DNA of 11,599 nt from Candidatus Bathyarchaeota archaeon (GTDB lineage: Archaea > Thermoproteota > Bathyarchaeia > 40CM-2-53-6). Position numbers and translations under genes: made by a program. Under the pieces are notes generated by a model. The model saw only the letters and a program-made list of their open reading frames with translations. It had not been told where the DNA came from and did no database searches. Positions 1 to 6,446 of this stretch are shown here, one piece after another (the stretch's first letter is position 1; every line of letters starts with the position of its first letter). Where the stretch lies: assembly GCA_005888695.1 (NCBI GenBank), contig VBBH01000200.1, positions 1 to 11,599 on the forward strand. The letters run 5' to 3'.

Positions 1-591
1 TAGTGTGGCGTTATTCGGGATATGCCACTTGTACAGGAAGGAGCCGTCGAGGCCCGTGAGGTTCCATGCTGGGAATCCCTGAGTCGATGATCCACTTCTT
101 GTCATTCGGATGGTGACATTGTCTGAGGGTAGATAGCCGAATGCTCGGATGGAAGCGATGTAGGTTCTATTGTAAGCTTGACTATCTGCTAGTCCGACTA
201 GGAAGGTTCCGGTGGCGACAGTGGGCTTTAGGACGGGGAGTGTCTGAGTCACGTTGACGTAGAAACTGCCGACGAGTGTGATGTTGGTTGTGAAGTCGTT
301 GGGATAGTTGGCTGAGATTAGCCAGGAGGATTGGGTTGAGGCCTGTGATTTTATGAGTGTCTTGTTGTTTCTTGCCGGGTCTGTGACTGTGATGGTGAAG
401 GTGTAGGGTGATGGGAATATTGCGTTGCTTACATTTAGTGTGAGGGTGACTCCTGTTCGTGTTTCTTGGACGCGGCTCGGAGTGGTTGTGAGGGTATAGG
501 TTTCACCGGCTGCGGCTACTGTGGTTATGGTGGCGGAGACTCCGATGAGAAGAAGGCACGTTGTAAAGACTAGATAGAGAATCTTTGACAA
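1..591 (-). CDS. Secreted or surface protein with signal peptide, C-terminus outside window
   Basis: The leftward frame is open from the window edge to position 591, giving 197 codons without a stop. From the TTG at 589-591 the protein begins with a charged SK pair and a hydrophobic stretch (residues 4-19), followed by a small-residue run VAAAG near residues 25-29 that fits a signal peptidase site. The rest is rich in Thr, Ser, Val and Asn, with several N-x-S/T sequons and alternating hydrophobic residues, as in beta-sandwich (Ig-like) archaeal surface proteins. Its codons mostly end in C, unlike the neighbours to the right. The frame also stays open upstream to a GTG at 700-702, one codon after a TAG, but that start would bury the signal peptide about 37 residues inside. 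I do not recognise a specific family. Secretion is well supported; the exact start is not. Confidence 0.75.
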   Translation of the reverse strand, partial: MSKILYLVFTTCLLLIGVSATITTVAAAGETYTLTTTPSRVQETRTGVTLTLNVSNAIFPSPYTFTITVTDPARNNKTLIKSQASTQSSWLISANYPNDFTTNITLVGSFYVNVTQTLPVLKPTVATGTFLVGLADSQAYNRTYIASIRAFGYLPSDNVTIRMTRSGSSTQGFPAWNLTGLDGSFLYKWHIPNNATL

Positions 592-705
592 GTACGAGGG
601 CTGTGCCTTGGAGTTCTTATCAGGAGTGGGGAGAGTGTTAGAGTTTGCAAGAAATGTTCTGTCACTCTGTCGAGTACGGTGCGGTGACCTCGGGAATAGC
701 ACGTC

Positions 706-858
706 CTATTTTTGGAGAGGATAGCTGATGTGTACGCGGTGTCCCTTCTTGTGGATGTAGTGTTCTATGTGTAGTGTGAGGCACAGGGGCTGGTTGAGGT
801 CCGGAACGCCGTCGTATAGGTGGGAGCGACAGATGGGGCAGTACTGGAGCTCAACCAT
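706..858 (-). CDS. Small zinc-finger-like protein (50 aa)
   Basis: A leftward ORF of 50 residues starts at ATG 856-858 and ends with TAG 706-708. It contains CPIC at residues 7-10, Cys26 and a histidine-rich segment (His30, His33, His36, His40, His43), which is compatible with a small treble-clef or related zinc-binding fold. Nearly all third codon positions are C or G, the same strong bias as the secreted protein that follows, which argues that it is translated. It lies in the same reading frame as that gene, with only a TAG between the frames. I see no Shine-Dalgarno sequence before the ATG, so it may be leaderless. I cannot name the family. Role is unknown; DNA, RNA or protein binding are all possible. 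Confidence 0.5.
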   Translation of the reverse strand: MVELQYCPICRSHLYDGVPDLNQPLCLTLHIEHYIHKKGHRVHISYPLQK

Positions 859-1187
859 TGGCCACTATGCCAGCGTTTCTATTGGTGGATGTGTTGCTGG
901 CTGATTATGCGGAGAGGCGAATGAAGATGGGAGGCGCGTGTGAAAGTGAACGTATTCGTCCGTGTGGCTGCAGAAAAATAATGAGGGGGGGGATCAATAA
1001 GCATGCTTACATTATTCTGCTGGAGTAGGTGTGAAACTTTTTTCTGGTGAATTTTTTTCTTGTCCCGTTCAAGAGGAGGATTATGGAGTGGGACGGAGAA
1101 GGATGTGCGAGAGTGTGTCTCTTGGTCTGTCGGGGGGTCCCGGATGATATCTAGTCATTAGCGGGACGACTCGGACGTGGTTTCGAG

Positions 1188-1203
1188 GTTACATTAGTCT
1201 CTA
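1188..1203 (+). repeat. 16-base repeated upstream element, copy 1
   Basis: GTTACATTAGTCTCTA lies 38 bases before the start of the AbrB-like gene. A second copy with one mismatch lies at 1518-1533 before the membrane-protein gene. Placement before two rightward genes of one cluster suggests a shared regulatory site, possibly an operator; this is inference. Confidence 0.45.
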
Positions 1204-1230
1204 ACCAAGCTGCTTGCAGGACGAGAAGAA

Positions 1231-1235
1231 GGGAG
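1231..1235 (+). promoter_or_regulatory. Ribosome binding site for the AbrB-like gene
   Basis: GGGAG six bases before the TTG at 1242-1244 supports that non-ATG start. Confidence 0.45.
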
Positions 1236-1241
1236 AACGTT

Positions 1242-1424
1242 TTGGTCCTGGAACTCAAAACCAGCAGGGTGAAAAATAGTCGGTATGTTTTGATCCCTCG
1301 GGACTTGGCGAGGAGACTAGATATTGGGGATCAAAGCATTTTCAGTTTGACAATCGAGGAATCCGATGGAACCGTTCGACTAGTCTATCTCCACGATAAC
1401 AGTCGATCGGATGATCATGAATAG
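1242..1424 (+). CDS. AbrB/SpoVT-like small DNA-binding protein
   Basis: The 60-residue product has the swapped-hairpin signature of AbrB/SpoVT/VapB antitoxin-like proteins: an opening strand, the YVLIPRDL segment at residues 15-22 (the usual 'xxIPKxL' turn), then ARRLDIGDQ at 23-31, matching the 'LgIkpGD' helix-turn. Such proteins bind DNA as dimers and serve as antitoxins or transition-state regulators. No toxin gene follows: the next 120 bases hold no PIN or RelE-like ORF, so a stand-alone regulator is more likely than an antitoxin. The start is TTG, supported by GGGAG six bases upstream. The C-terminus is short and acidic. It precedes the membrane protein/winged-helix/KaiC set in the same direction and may control it or itself through the element repeated before both. 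Confidence 0.7.
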   Translation: MVLELKTSRVKNSRYVLIPRDLARRLDIGDQSIFSLTIEESDGTVRLVYLHDNSRSDDHE

Positions 1425-1517
1425 ACAGGATCATAGGAGTGCGGGATTGATTCTGGAGAATACGGGTCCCCGAGACTATGCGGTCCTTAATCTAGCTACT
1501 AGGATATCATGGCCTAA

Positions 1518-1533
1518 GTTACAGTAGTCTCTA
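1518..1533 (+). repeat. 16-base repeated upstream element, copy 2
   Basis: GTTACAGTAGTCTCTA matches the copy at 1188-1203 in 15 of 16 bases. It ends 10 bases before the TTG at 1544 and 52 bases before the in-frame ATG at 1586. If it is an operator or promoter element, the ATG start leaves room for a transcript start between them. Confidence 0.45.
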
Positions 1534-1543
1534 CTTCTGCGGG

Positions 1544-1939
1544 TTGACAAGTCTGGAAAGTAGAACACCGAGGACTGGAAAGCAAATGGCAGACACCGCA
1601 TGGTTCACTGGTATTCTTATCGTGGCAGTCCTAGAAATGGCTCTCTATGCTGGAGCCGTCTTCTTCGCCTACAGACTAACCAAGCTCACAGGATCTTTCC
1701 GATCATGGACCATGATCATAGCCGCGTTATTGCTGACGACAATCTCTGGTCTGAGCGGATTATTCGTAGTGCTAACAAGCCCTGACGCGATCACAGCCCT
1801 GGTACAGTCGATAGGCACCCCTTGGATCATGATCAGCTACGCGATGAGCATCTCAACATGCCTCCTGTACTTCTTCGGAACCCACGGACTCGTCAAGAAC
1901 TTCCAGCAAGTAACAAAGAAAGCAATAGGGCCACAGTGA
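1544..1939 (+). CDS. Small integral membrane protein, three predicted helices
   Basis: The 131-residue product has three clear hydrophobic segments at about residues 20-45, 54-78 and 91-115, with short loops and a basic C-terminal tail (KNFQQVTKKA). I see no catalytic motif. The N-terminal 14 residues are polar and basic; translation may instead begin at ATG 1586-1588 (residue 15), which still keeps all helices. It is the first gene of a compact rightward set: only 7 bases separate its stop from the next start. Given the downstream winged-helix and KaiC-like proteins, a membrane sensor or anchor role is a reasonable inference, but the protein itself shows only that it is membrane-embedded. 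Confidence 0.7.
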   Translation: MTSLESRTPRTGKQMADTAWFTGILIVAVLEMALYAGAVFFAYRLTKLTGSFRSWTMIIAALLLTTISGLSGLFVVLTSPDAITALVQSIGTPWIMISYAMSISTCLLYFFGTHGLVKNFQQVTKKAIGPQ

Positions 1940-1946
1940 ATCGAGA

Positions 1947-2312
1947 TTGAATGATTATTCGATGGATGAACGCACTCAGCAATCATTTCTCAAGGCTGTG
2001 CATGACAGCCTCTGCGACGGGATACAGACTTTGCTGGGAAAGAGCACGCTTGATGCGTTGATCGCAAATTATCACTTGGACACGTTAACGAATGCTCCGC
2101 AAGAGTTGCACGATCAACTCTCACATATTTTCGGTTCAGCAGCAGTTGTACTAGAGAGAATTATCGTGAAAGAGTTGTACAATGCATGCGACTTGTCCTT
2201 CGAAGATACGCAACCGTTCAACTTCAACCTGGGTGACCGTCTTAGCCTTGCCCGTAAACAGTTCATGATCAAAACCGTATGGAGAGTGGAAGGTATTGGT
2301 GGAGCAAACTAG
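1947..2312 (+). CDS. NitrOD5-like small domain protein (121 aa)
   Basis: A soluble, mostly helical 121-residue protein. The pattern 'LGKSTLDALIANYHL' (about residues 30-44), a central 'LHDQLSHIFGSAAVVLERIIVKELY' type segment (positions about 54-78, key residues Leu, Phe-Gly, Ala-Val-Leu-Glu) resembles the Nitrosopumilus output domain 5 (NitrOD5) found in archaeal signalling proteins; this is from memory of the family, not a search. It occurs here as a stand-alone domain. Start is TTG 1947; an ATG at 1962 is an in-frame alternative. Its last codons overlap the start of the winged-helix gene by 14-17 bases, which implies translational coupling and a shared function. Likely a sensor or output partner in a regulatory pathway. 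Confidence 0.6.
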   Translation: MNDYSMDERTQQSFLKAVHDSLCDGIQTLLGKSTLDALIANYHLDTLTNAPQELHDQLSHIFGSAAVVLERIIVKELYNACDLSFEDTQPFNFNLGDRLSLARKQFMIKTVWRVEGIGGAN

Positions 2313-2583
2313 GAACATACTAGAGAGACTATTGTCCTCCGATGTAAAGGCAGATCTATTGGTATTGTTTCACAAGAATCCTGGATTGATCGACACGATG
2401 GAAGGCATAGGACGCCGGATAGGCCGGATGACAAGTGCTGTCGACGCCGAGATCCGAGATCTTGTTGAAATGGGACTGTTGAAAGTCAAGATCATTGGAG
2501 CAGCCCAGGTGTACTCTCTAGACAAGACTAGAGACAAGAGCATTCTAGAAGAGGCCGCCGTTCATATCAAGAGCATCAAGTAA
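2296..2583 (+). CDS. Archaeal winged-helix transcriptional regulator
   Basis: The 95-residue product has the layout of a small archaeal winged helix-turn-helix protein: an N-terminal helix with 'SSDVKADLLVLF' (residues 14-25), a 'NPGLIDTMEGIGRRIGR' segment leading into the recognition-helix region 'AVDAEIRDLVEMGLL' (about 48-62), then a two-strand wing 'VKIIGAAQVYSL'. This arrangement is common in TACK archaea. It would bind DNA as a dimer; the targets are unknown. The start is TTG 2296 or GTG 2299, both inside the end of the preceding gene, with a GGAAGG-like sequence just upstream. The KaiC-like gene follows 27 bases later. The tight linkage makes this the probable DNA-binding output of the cluster. 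Confidence 0.8.
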   Translation: MVEQTRNILERLLSSDVKADLLVLFHKNPGLIDTMEGIGRRIGRMTSAVDAEIRDLVEMGLLKVKIIGAAQVYSLDKTRDKSILEEAAVHIKSIK

Positions 2584-2610
2584 GAAAAAGGAGCATGTGA
2601 GAAAAAAAGA

Positions 2611-3399
2611 ATGACTCGATTGAAAACTGGAATAACCGAGTTCGATGAGATGCTGCGCGGCGGTTTCCTGGAAGGAGACGCTGTGATGGTGGCCGGCGCT
2701 GCAGGAAGTGGAAAGACCACTCTCGCATTACAGCATCTTGTTAACGGGGCGACGAAATACGGGCAGAACGGGGTCTACGTGACCTTCGAGCAGTTGCCTG
2801 ATCAGATCTATCGTGACGCGGCGGGCTTTGGCTGGGACCTCAAAAAATTAGAGGAAGAAGGCAAGTTCCAGCTCATCTGCACATCACCCGACTTATTGGT
2901 GACCAAGAATGGTGCCGAGGATTTACTGGGAGACACGATTCGAGAACTTAACCCGAGGAGATTGGTCGTCGATTCGCTTAGTCATCTCCAGATGTTTGTT
3001 CCGGAGAGTGATGTACGGAGGGAGGTCTACCGATTGGTTATGTTCTTGAAGACCAAAGGAATCAGTTCCATGCTCCTCTGGGAGAATCCCCAGATTCTAG
3101 GGAATAGCTACTCGATCACTGATGTCGGGTTAAGTTTTATGGTGGATGCGATAGTAGCTCTTCGGGCGGTGGAGATCGAGTCTTCGATGCGTAGGGCGTT
3201 GGGTATCTTGAAGATGCGCGGTAGTGATCATGACAAGCATTTGCGGGAATACGAGATCACGCCTCACGGTATCAGGGTTGACCAGCCGTTTGCCCAGTAT
3301 GAAGGCTTGATGAGTGGAAGCCCGCGCAGGGTTGCGAGCGAGAAGTTTGTTGACATGTTCCGGTCAGTGTCTGATAAGAAAAAGTCGGCCGTAGGCTGA
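2611..3399 (+). CDS. Single-domain KaiC/RAD55-family RecA-fold ATPase
   Basis: The 262-residue protein starts like KaiC domains (TGITEFDEMLRGGF at residues 6-19), with a Walker A motif GAAGSGKTT at 29-37, a Glu in 'VTFEQ' (Glu60) at the place of the KaiC catalytic glutamate, and a Walker B strand 'RRLVVDSLSHL' with Asp121. It carries one ATPase domain, about half of cyanobacterial KaiC, as is typical of archaeal RAD55/KaiC-like proteins. These are thought to act as ATP-dependent switches in signalling rather than recombination; a clock role is not implied. The C-terminal tail (about residues 235-262) is basic and Ser-rich. Start ATG 2611 has GGAG 17-20 bases upstream, which is far. It is the last gene of the cluster; a small inverted repeat lies just after its stop. 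Confidence 0.85.
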   Translation: MTRLKTGITEFDEMLRGGFLEGDAVMVAGAAGSGKTTLALQHLVNGATKYGQNGVYVTFEQLPDQIYRDAAGFGWDLKKLEEEGKFQLICTSPDLLVTKNGAEDLLGDTIRELNPRRLVVDSLSHLQMFVPESDVRREVYRLVMFLKTKGISSMLLWENPQILGNSYSITDVGLSFMVDAIVALRAVEIESSMRRALGILKMRGSDHDKHLREYEITPHGIRVDQPFAQYEGLMSGSPRRVASEKFVDMFRSVSDKKKSAVG

Positions 3400-3415
3400 C
3401 AAGGCAACGATTTTC

Positions 3416-3436
3416 ATTGTTCCTGCGCCGAACAAT
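3416..3436. terminator. Inverted repeat between convergent genes
   Basis: ATTGTTC (3416-3422) and GAACAAT (3430-3436) form a perfect 7-base stem with a 7-base loop, 17 bases after the KaiC-like gene stop and about 80 bases before the end of the leftward gene. A terminator or transcript-end hairpin is plausible, but no T-run follows it, and archaeal termination usually relies on T-tracts. Confidence 0.3.
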
Positions 3437-3516
3437 AGCAGGATAAGCAACAATCCATCAGAATACCGGGTAGCTGGACTGTTAACTTGTCAGTAGAGCC
3501 TCGAAAAGGTGCTTGT

Positions 3517-4233
3517 CTAGTTTTGGAACGGAACATACCATGTGTGTACCGTGTTGGTTGAGTCTGTGGCCTCGATCGTATACCAGTATCCAACTTGGAA
3601 GACCAATGCTTGTCCGTCTATCAGAATGTTGACGGCAACGTGATCGCCGGGGTTCAGCGTGGGTCCTGTCCAGTTTGTACTGTTGTACCAGTGACCCTGA
3701 GGGTCTTTCACACTATAAGCAGTGAACGTTGTTGTTTGGGGTCCATGGTTAACCAGGTTCAATGTCGCGTTGAGGGAGGTGTTACGGATCGAGGACTCTA
3801 AAGATACGCCGGGGATAATGGAAAAACCGTATTGTCCATTTTTAGAATCTATCATGAGTACATTGTAGCTGTTTCCAAGTTGGAATGTGAACGACTTTCC
3901 GTCGATAACAAAGCCTAGTGACTGTACTGTGTTGCTGTCCATTGTGGGACCAGTCCATGTTGGGTCGTGAAATGAGTTGCCGGCGCTGTCCTTGATGTAG
4001 TAAGAGACCAGGCTGCCCTTTCCTCTACCGATATTCCTTATGGTAGCTGTCACGAGCGTGGGTGAGCTTACCTTGTATGATTCGGTGACCAACATGAACT
4101 CGGGAATGCAACCCGGTGTGACTGTGCATCCGAAGACTGTGCAGCTGCCGCATCCGACGGGTGGCTGTATGGCATTCCAGAATAATACTGCTTCGAAAGT
4201 TCCTATACGCGCGATCGAGACGATGAGAATCAT
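3517..4233 (-). CDS. Surface protein with tandem beta-rich repeats, possible pilin-like N-terminus
   Basis: The 238-residue product begins with a hydrophobic segment (residues 1-22, with one Arg and one Glu), then a cysteine cluster (Cys28, Cys31, Cys36, Cys42), then two homologous beta-rich repeats. The repeats share 'Y-x-V/I-K-D', WTGPT at residues 93-97 and 188-192, and 'IDG-x-x-x-x-FQ-V/L-G' at 110-120 and 205-215, giving a period of 95 residues. Several N-x-S/T sequons fit an exported, glycosylated protein. Directly upstream and in frame is ATG...MLKLNRRA followed by a TGA at 4234-4236; this short peptide looks like a class III (type IV pilin) leader. Either the gene starts at ATG 4231-4233 as written, or it is a pilin-like gene whose leader has been cut off by a nonsense mutation. 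I do not recognise a named family. Confidence 0.7.
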   Translation of the reverse strand: MILIVSIARIGTFEAVLFWNAIQPPVGCGSCTVFGCTVTPGCIPEFMLVTESYKVSSPTLVTATIRNIGRGKGSLVSYYIKDSAGNSFHDPTWTGPTMDSNTVQSLGFVIDGKSFTFQLGNSYNVLMIDSKNGQYGFSIIPGVSLESSIRNTSLNATLNLVNHGPQTTTFTAYSVKDPQGHWYNSTNWTGPTLNPGDHVAVNILIDGQALVFQVGYWYTIEATDSTNTVHTWYVPFQN

Positions 4234-4266
4234 TCAGGCCCTTCTATTGAGCTTGAGCATCCTCAT
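4234..4266 (-). other. Possible pilin-type leader peptide ended by in-frame TGA
   Basis: Reading leftward from ATG 4264-4266 (or ATG 4258-4260), the codons give MRMLKLNRRA and then TGA, immediately followed in the same frame by the ATG of the surface protein. Positively charged residues ending in R-R-A just before a hydrophobic stretch are the hallmark of archaeal prepilin leaders, cut after the A/G. The TGA takes the place of the first residue of the mature protein. It may be a recent mutation, a sequencing error, or coincidence. Confidence 0.35.
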
Positions 4267-4280
4267 CCGATTCTGATCTC

Positions 4281-4290
4281 AAAATTTAGT
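4281..4290 (-). promoter_or_regulatory. Putative TATA box for the leftward surface-protein gene
   Basis: The minus strand reads ACTAAATTTT here. Its centre is about 25 bases before ATG 4258-4260, the spacing of a leaderless archaeal transcript, and about 52 bases before ATG 4231-4233. The position therefore favours a transcript that includes the MLKLNRRA codons. Confidence 0.35.
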
Positions 4291-5046
4291 CACGAGTGGG
4301 ATTAAGAAAGGCAAATTGTAACTTTCCAGATTCGTCCGCGGGCAGGAGTCCTGAGGCGGCAAGAGTTGAGGTCTTGATAGAAGTGGTTCTATGTGCGAAA
4401 TCCAGCTTAGTTATTATGCGGGCTCTGAATATGCCTCTGGAAATCCGAGACGTGATATCGGCATGGGGCATTGGACTGGTAACGGGCTCTACATTGGCAC
4501 GTAGGGGCCGGGTGAATCACAGCCGGGTCTTACCCTCGATCCAATCTCATATGGCCTAGAGGGGACGGAATAGGTTACTGGCGTCCAGGAACGGTACCTG
4601 TTAGAAGGACCAAAGAAAAGGGATGGGAGGACAGATTCCAGAGCGGGTTTCTACCGGATTTGCATTTTGGCGGCGAAAGTTGCGTTGTAAAGCGCTGCAC
4701 TACTGTAGGGCATGCTTGGTATGATCCCTTGAGAGGTTGCCGAAAGTAGGGCTGGGCGTACTGAACATTCTATGTGAGCCTTGTCCTTTGAGTGGACTGC
4801 TGTCTTGGAGAATCTAGGATTTGAGCCTGGGAGATGGAACCATTTGATTTTGAAACTCATGTTTGTTATTACTTGCTTGTATGCGCTTTTCCTACATCAT
4901 GAGGAGAGCTACCCAAATCACAAAATCGGTAATTGTACTTAGCCCGGCGAGGAGCTATTGCGGCGATTCATACAAGCTGGGCGGTGAGCATGGGCAAGTT
5001 TTGTCTACTAGAACTGATTAATGTTCCACATTCAGGTTTGACTTGA
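4291..5046. other. About 750 bases without a convincing gene
   Basis: Several open frames of 60-90 codons exist on both strands (for example 4296-4559 rightward and 4651-4860 leftward), but none has a recognisable domain, a good ribosome site or a coherent composition. I found no tRNA-like T-arm, no SRP or RNase P signature and no transposase remnant. It may be regulatory DNA, an unrecognised RNA, or decayed coding sequence. Confidence 0.4.
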
Positions 5047-5643
5047 ATGATTCCTAGATCTTTTTTCCTGACAAAGGGTGTTGGAAAGCACAAGGAACAC
5101 CTAGCATCGTTCGAACTAGCACTCCGAGATGCTGGAATACAACAATGCAATCTCGTGACTGTGTCCAGTATCATTCCGCCTGGTTGCAAATTGATCCCTA
5201 GAGAGAGGGGTGTGCAAATGCTGCATGCTGGAGAGATCACGTTTGTCGTGCTTGCCCGTAACAGTACGGATGAGCCTCACAGATTGATCGCGTCATCTAT
5301 CGGGATTGCAATACCGGTTGAGGAGCAACAGTATGGGTATCTTTCCGAGCATCACTCCTTTGGCCAGACGGAGGAGACTGCAGGTGATTATTGTGAGGAC
5401 TTGGCGGCTACTATGCTGGCGACAACTATGGGGTTCGAGTTTGATCCTGCGACAGCATGGGATGAGAGGAAGCAACTGTTCAAGTCGAGTGGCCTAGTTA
5501 TCAAGACGGCTAACGTGACCCAGTCGGCTATAGGCGATAAGGATGGTCTCTGGACCTCGGTGGTAGCGGCCGTCGTCTTTCTATCTGAGACGGCAGTTCC
5601 ACCATCCGTGACTCAGCAGTCGACGGGCAGTTCTGGGATTTAG
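5047..5643 (+). CDS. pdaD: Pyruvoyl-dependent arginine decarboxylase
   Basis: This enzyme removes CO2 from arginine to give agmatine, the first step of archaeal polyamine synthesis. The 198-residue proenzyme shows the self-cleavage site in '[12 protein letters not shown]' (residues 36-47): the chain is expected to break between Ser40 and Ser41, Ser41 becoming the pyruvoyl cofactor of the alpha chain. Glu101 in '[11 protein letters not shown]' matches the conserved glutamate that acts as proton donor in the Methanocaldococcus jannaschii enzyme. The segment 'ASSIGIAIP' (82-90) is also typical. The product is some 30 residues longer than the M. jannaschii enzyme, mainly through a Ser/Thr-rich C-terminal tail. 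Start ATG 5047 has no clear Shine-Dalgarno site and may be leaderless. It converges on the transporter gene with a 16-base gap; no polyamine genes are adjacent. Confidence 0.92.
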   Translation: MIPRSFFLTKGVGKHKEHLASFELALRDAGIQQCNLVTVSSIIPPGCKLIPRERGVQMLHAGEITFVVLARNSTDEPHRLIASSIGIAIPVEEQQYGYLSEHHSFGQTEETAGDYCEDLAATMLATTMGFEFDPATAWDERKQLFKSSGLVIKTANVTQSAIGDKDGLWTSVVAAVVFLSETAVPPSVTQQSTGSSGI

Positions 5644-5659
5644 AGATCGGGCACCGTCT

Positions 5660-6397
5660 TCATTCATGGTGCAGTTCGTGGCTTGATTCAACTGCTTCTC
5701 TCGCCACAAATGCGAGTATGACTGCTGTTGCCAAGTAGTCGGCCCACCAAAGGCCCAAGAAATATTCTGCGAGAAGTCCTCCTAGTAGGGAGAGGGCCAT
5801 GAAGAGGCAGGTCAGTGACTCTACGGCGTCAATAGAGAGAGAAAGCGTCCTGGTCTCTCTTCCTATCCTTTTCTTCTCAATGTAAAGGTACGGCATGACG
5901 ATAACTGCTCCGATTGCTAACGCGATTCCCAATGGGGATCCTTCGGGGTGCAGACCCGTAATGTACGAATAGACTGCGCCTAGTCCAATCACCGGAATAA
6001 GAGCGAAGAGCAACAAGCTGGTGAACCGTTCGACCTTCTCGGTGTAGCCTGCGTCGTCACTAGCAATTGAGGAACTCTTCCTCAAGCCCGTTAAGACTAC
6101 GATGCCGGAAATCAATTCTACCAGACTATCGCCTCCGAATGCCAACAAGGCGAAACTTCCGGCTATCAATCCGAATCCAATCGATCCAAAAACCTCGATA
6201 ATCATCCATGCTGAACTGAGGTATTCGATTCTGATTCCATTTCGGAATCTCGCGAGTCTCCATGTCTGATGGGTACCACTGCAGCAGCATGTAGCACAGT
6301 TAGTGCACTCACTAGGGGTCTGGCAGTCCTCGCATGATGTGCCTGCACAGCCGCACGTTTGGCACGTTGTCGAAAAACTAGATGTTCCAAGTGTCAT
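5660..6397 (-). CDS. CDF-like cation transporter with cysteine-rich N-terminal tail
   Basis: The 245-residue membrane protein has about six hydrophobic segments. Acidic residues sit where cation diffusion facilitators bind metal: Asp90-x-x-x-Glu94 in 'GGDSLVELISG' and Asp190/Glu193 in 'SIDAVESLTC'. The end 'LGLWWADYLATAVI...REAVES' matches a short CDF branch that lacks the usual cytoplasmic C-terminal domain. Unusually, residues 12-39 hold ten cysteines (12, 15, 17, 22, 25, 31, 34, 37, 38, 39), including four C-x-x-C spacings, a probable soft-metal or zinc binding tail. CDF proteins usually export Zn, Fe, Mn or similar ions. Start ATG 6395-6397 has GAGG about 14 bases upstream. It lies 49 bases after mntH on the same strand, so the two are probably co-transcribed. 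Substrate is not evident from the sequence. Confidence 0.8.
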   Translation of the reverse strand: MTLGTSSFSTTCQTCGCAGTSCEDCQTPSECTNCATCCCSGTHQTWRLARFRNGIRIEYLSSAWMIIEVFGSIGFGLIAGSFALLAFGGDSLVELISGIVVLTGLRKSSSIASDDAGYTEKVERFTSLLLFALIPVIGLGAVYSYITGLHPEGSPLGIALAIGAVIVMPYLYIEKKRIGRETRTLSLSIDAVESLTCLFMALSLLGGLLAEYFLGLWWADYLATAVILAFVAREAVESSHELHHE

Positions 6398-6446
6398 GAT
6401 GACGACTGCTTCCTCTTACCGATCAGTTGTTCGTCGCTATTGGAGT

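Larger units (their letters stand above)
859..1241. other. Gene-poor stretch between divergent genes
   Basis: No convincing gene lies here. Two short rightward ORFs are visible: 867-1028 (53 aa, no recognisable motif) and 1083-1154 (23 aa), the latter preceded by a good Shine-Dalgarno AGGAGG at 1074-1079 but with no recognisable content. Two T-runs at about 1037-1043 and 1052-1058 could end transcription rightward, since archaeal terminators are often simple T-tracts. The right end carries one copy of the repeated 16-base element. Confidence 0.5.

Noticed and set aside
706..708. TAG between in-frame ORFs (also at 8587-8589) as a pyrrolysine codon
   Set aside because: TAG also ends several clearly complete genes here, including pdaD and the AbrB-like gene, and no pyrrolysine machinery is in view.
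867..1028. Rightward 53-residue ORF divergent from the zinc-finger ORF
   Set aside because: A few cysteines but no coherent motif or ribosome site.
1083..1154. 23-residue ORF with a strong AGGAGG before it
   Set aside because: The ribosome site is good, but the peptide is too short and featureless to support; a leader-peptide role cannot be argued from sequence alone.
4296..4559. Rightward 87-residue ORF starting at GTG
   Set aside because: No family resemblance and no initiation signal; composition does not stand out from chance.
4801..4840. T-arm-like GGCTCAAATCC on the minus strand, possible tRNA
   Set aside because: The flanking bases do not pair into a five-base stem and no D-arm or anticodon stem is found upstream.
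4651..4860. Leftward 69-residue ORF
   Set aside because: No recognisable domain, no ribosome site and no supporting neighbour.
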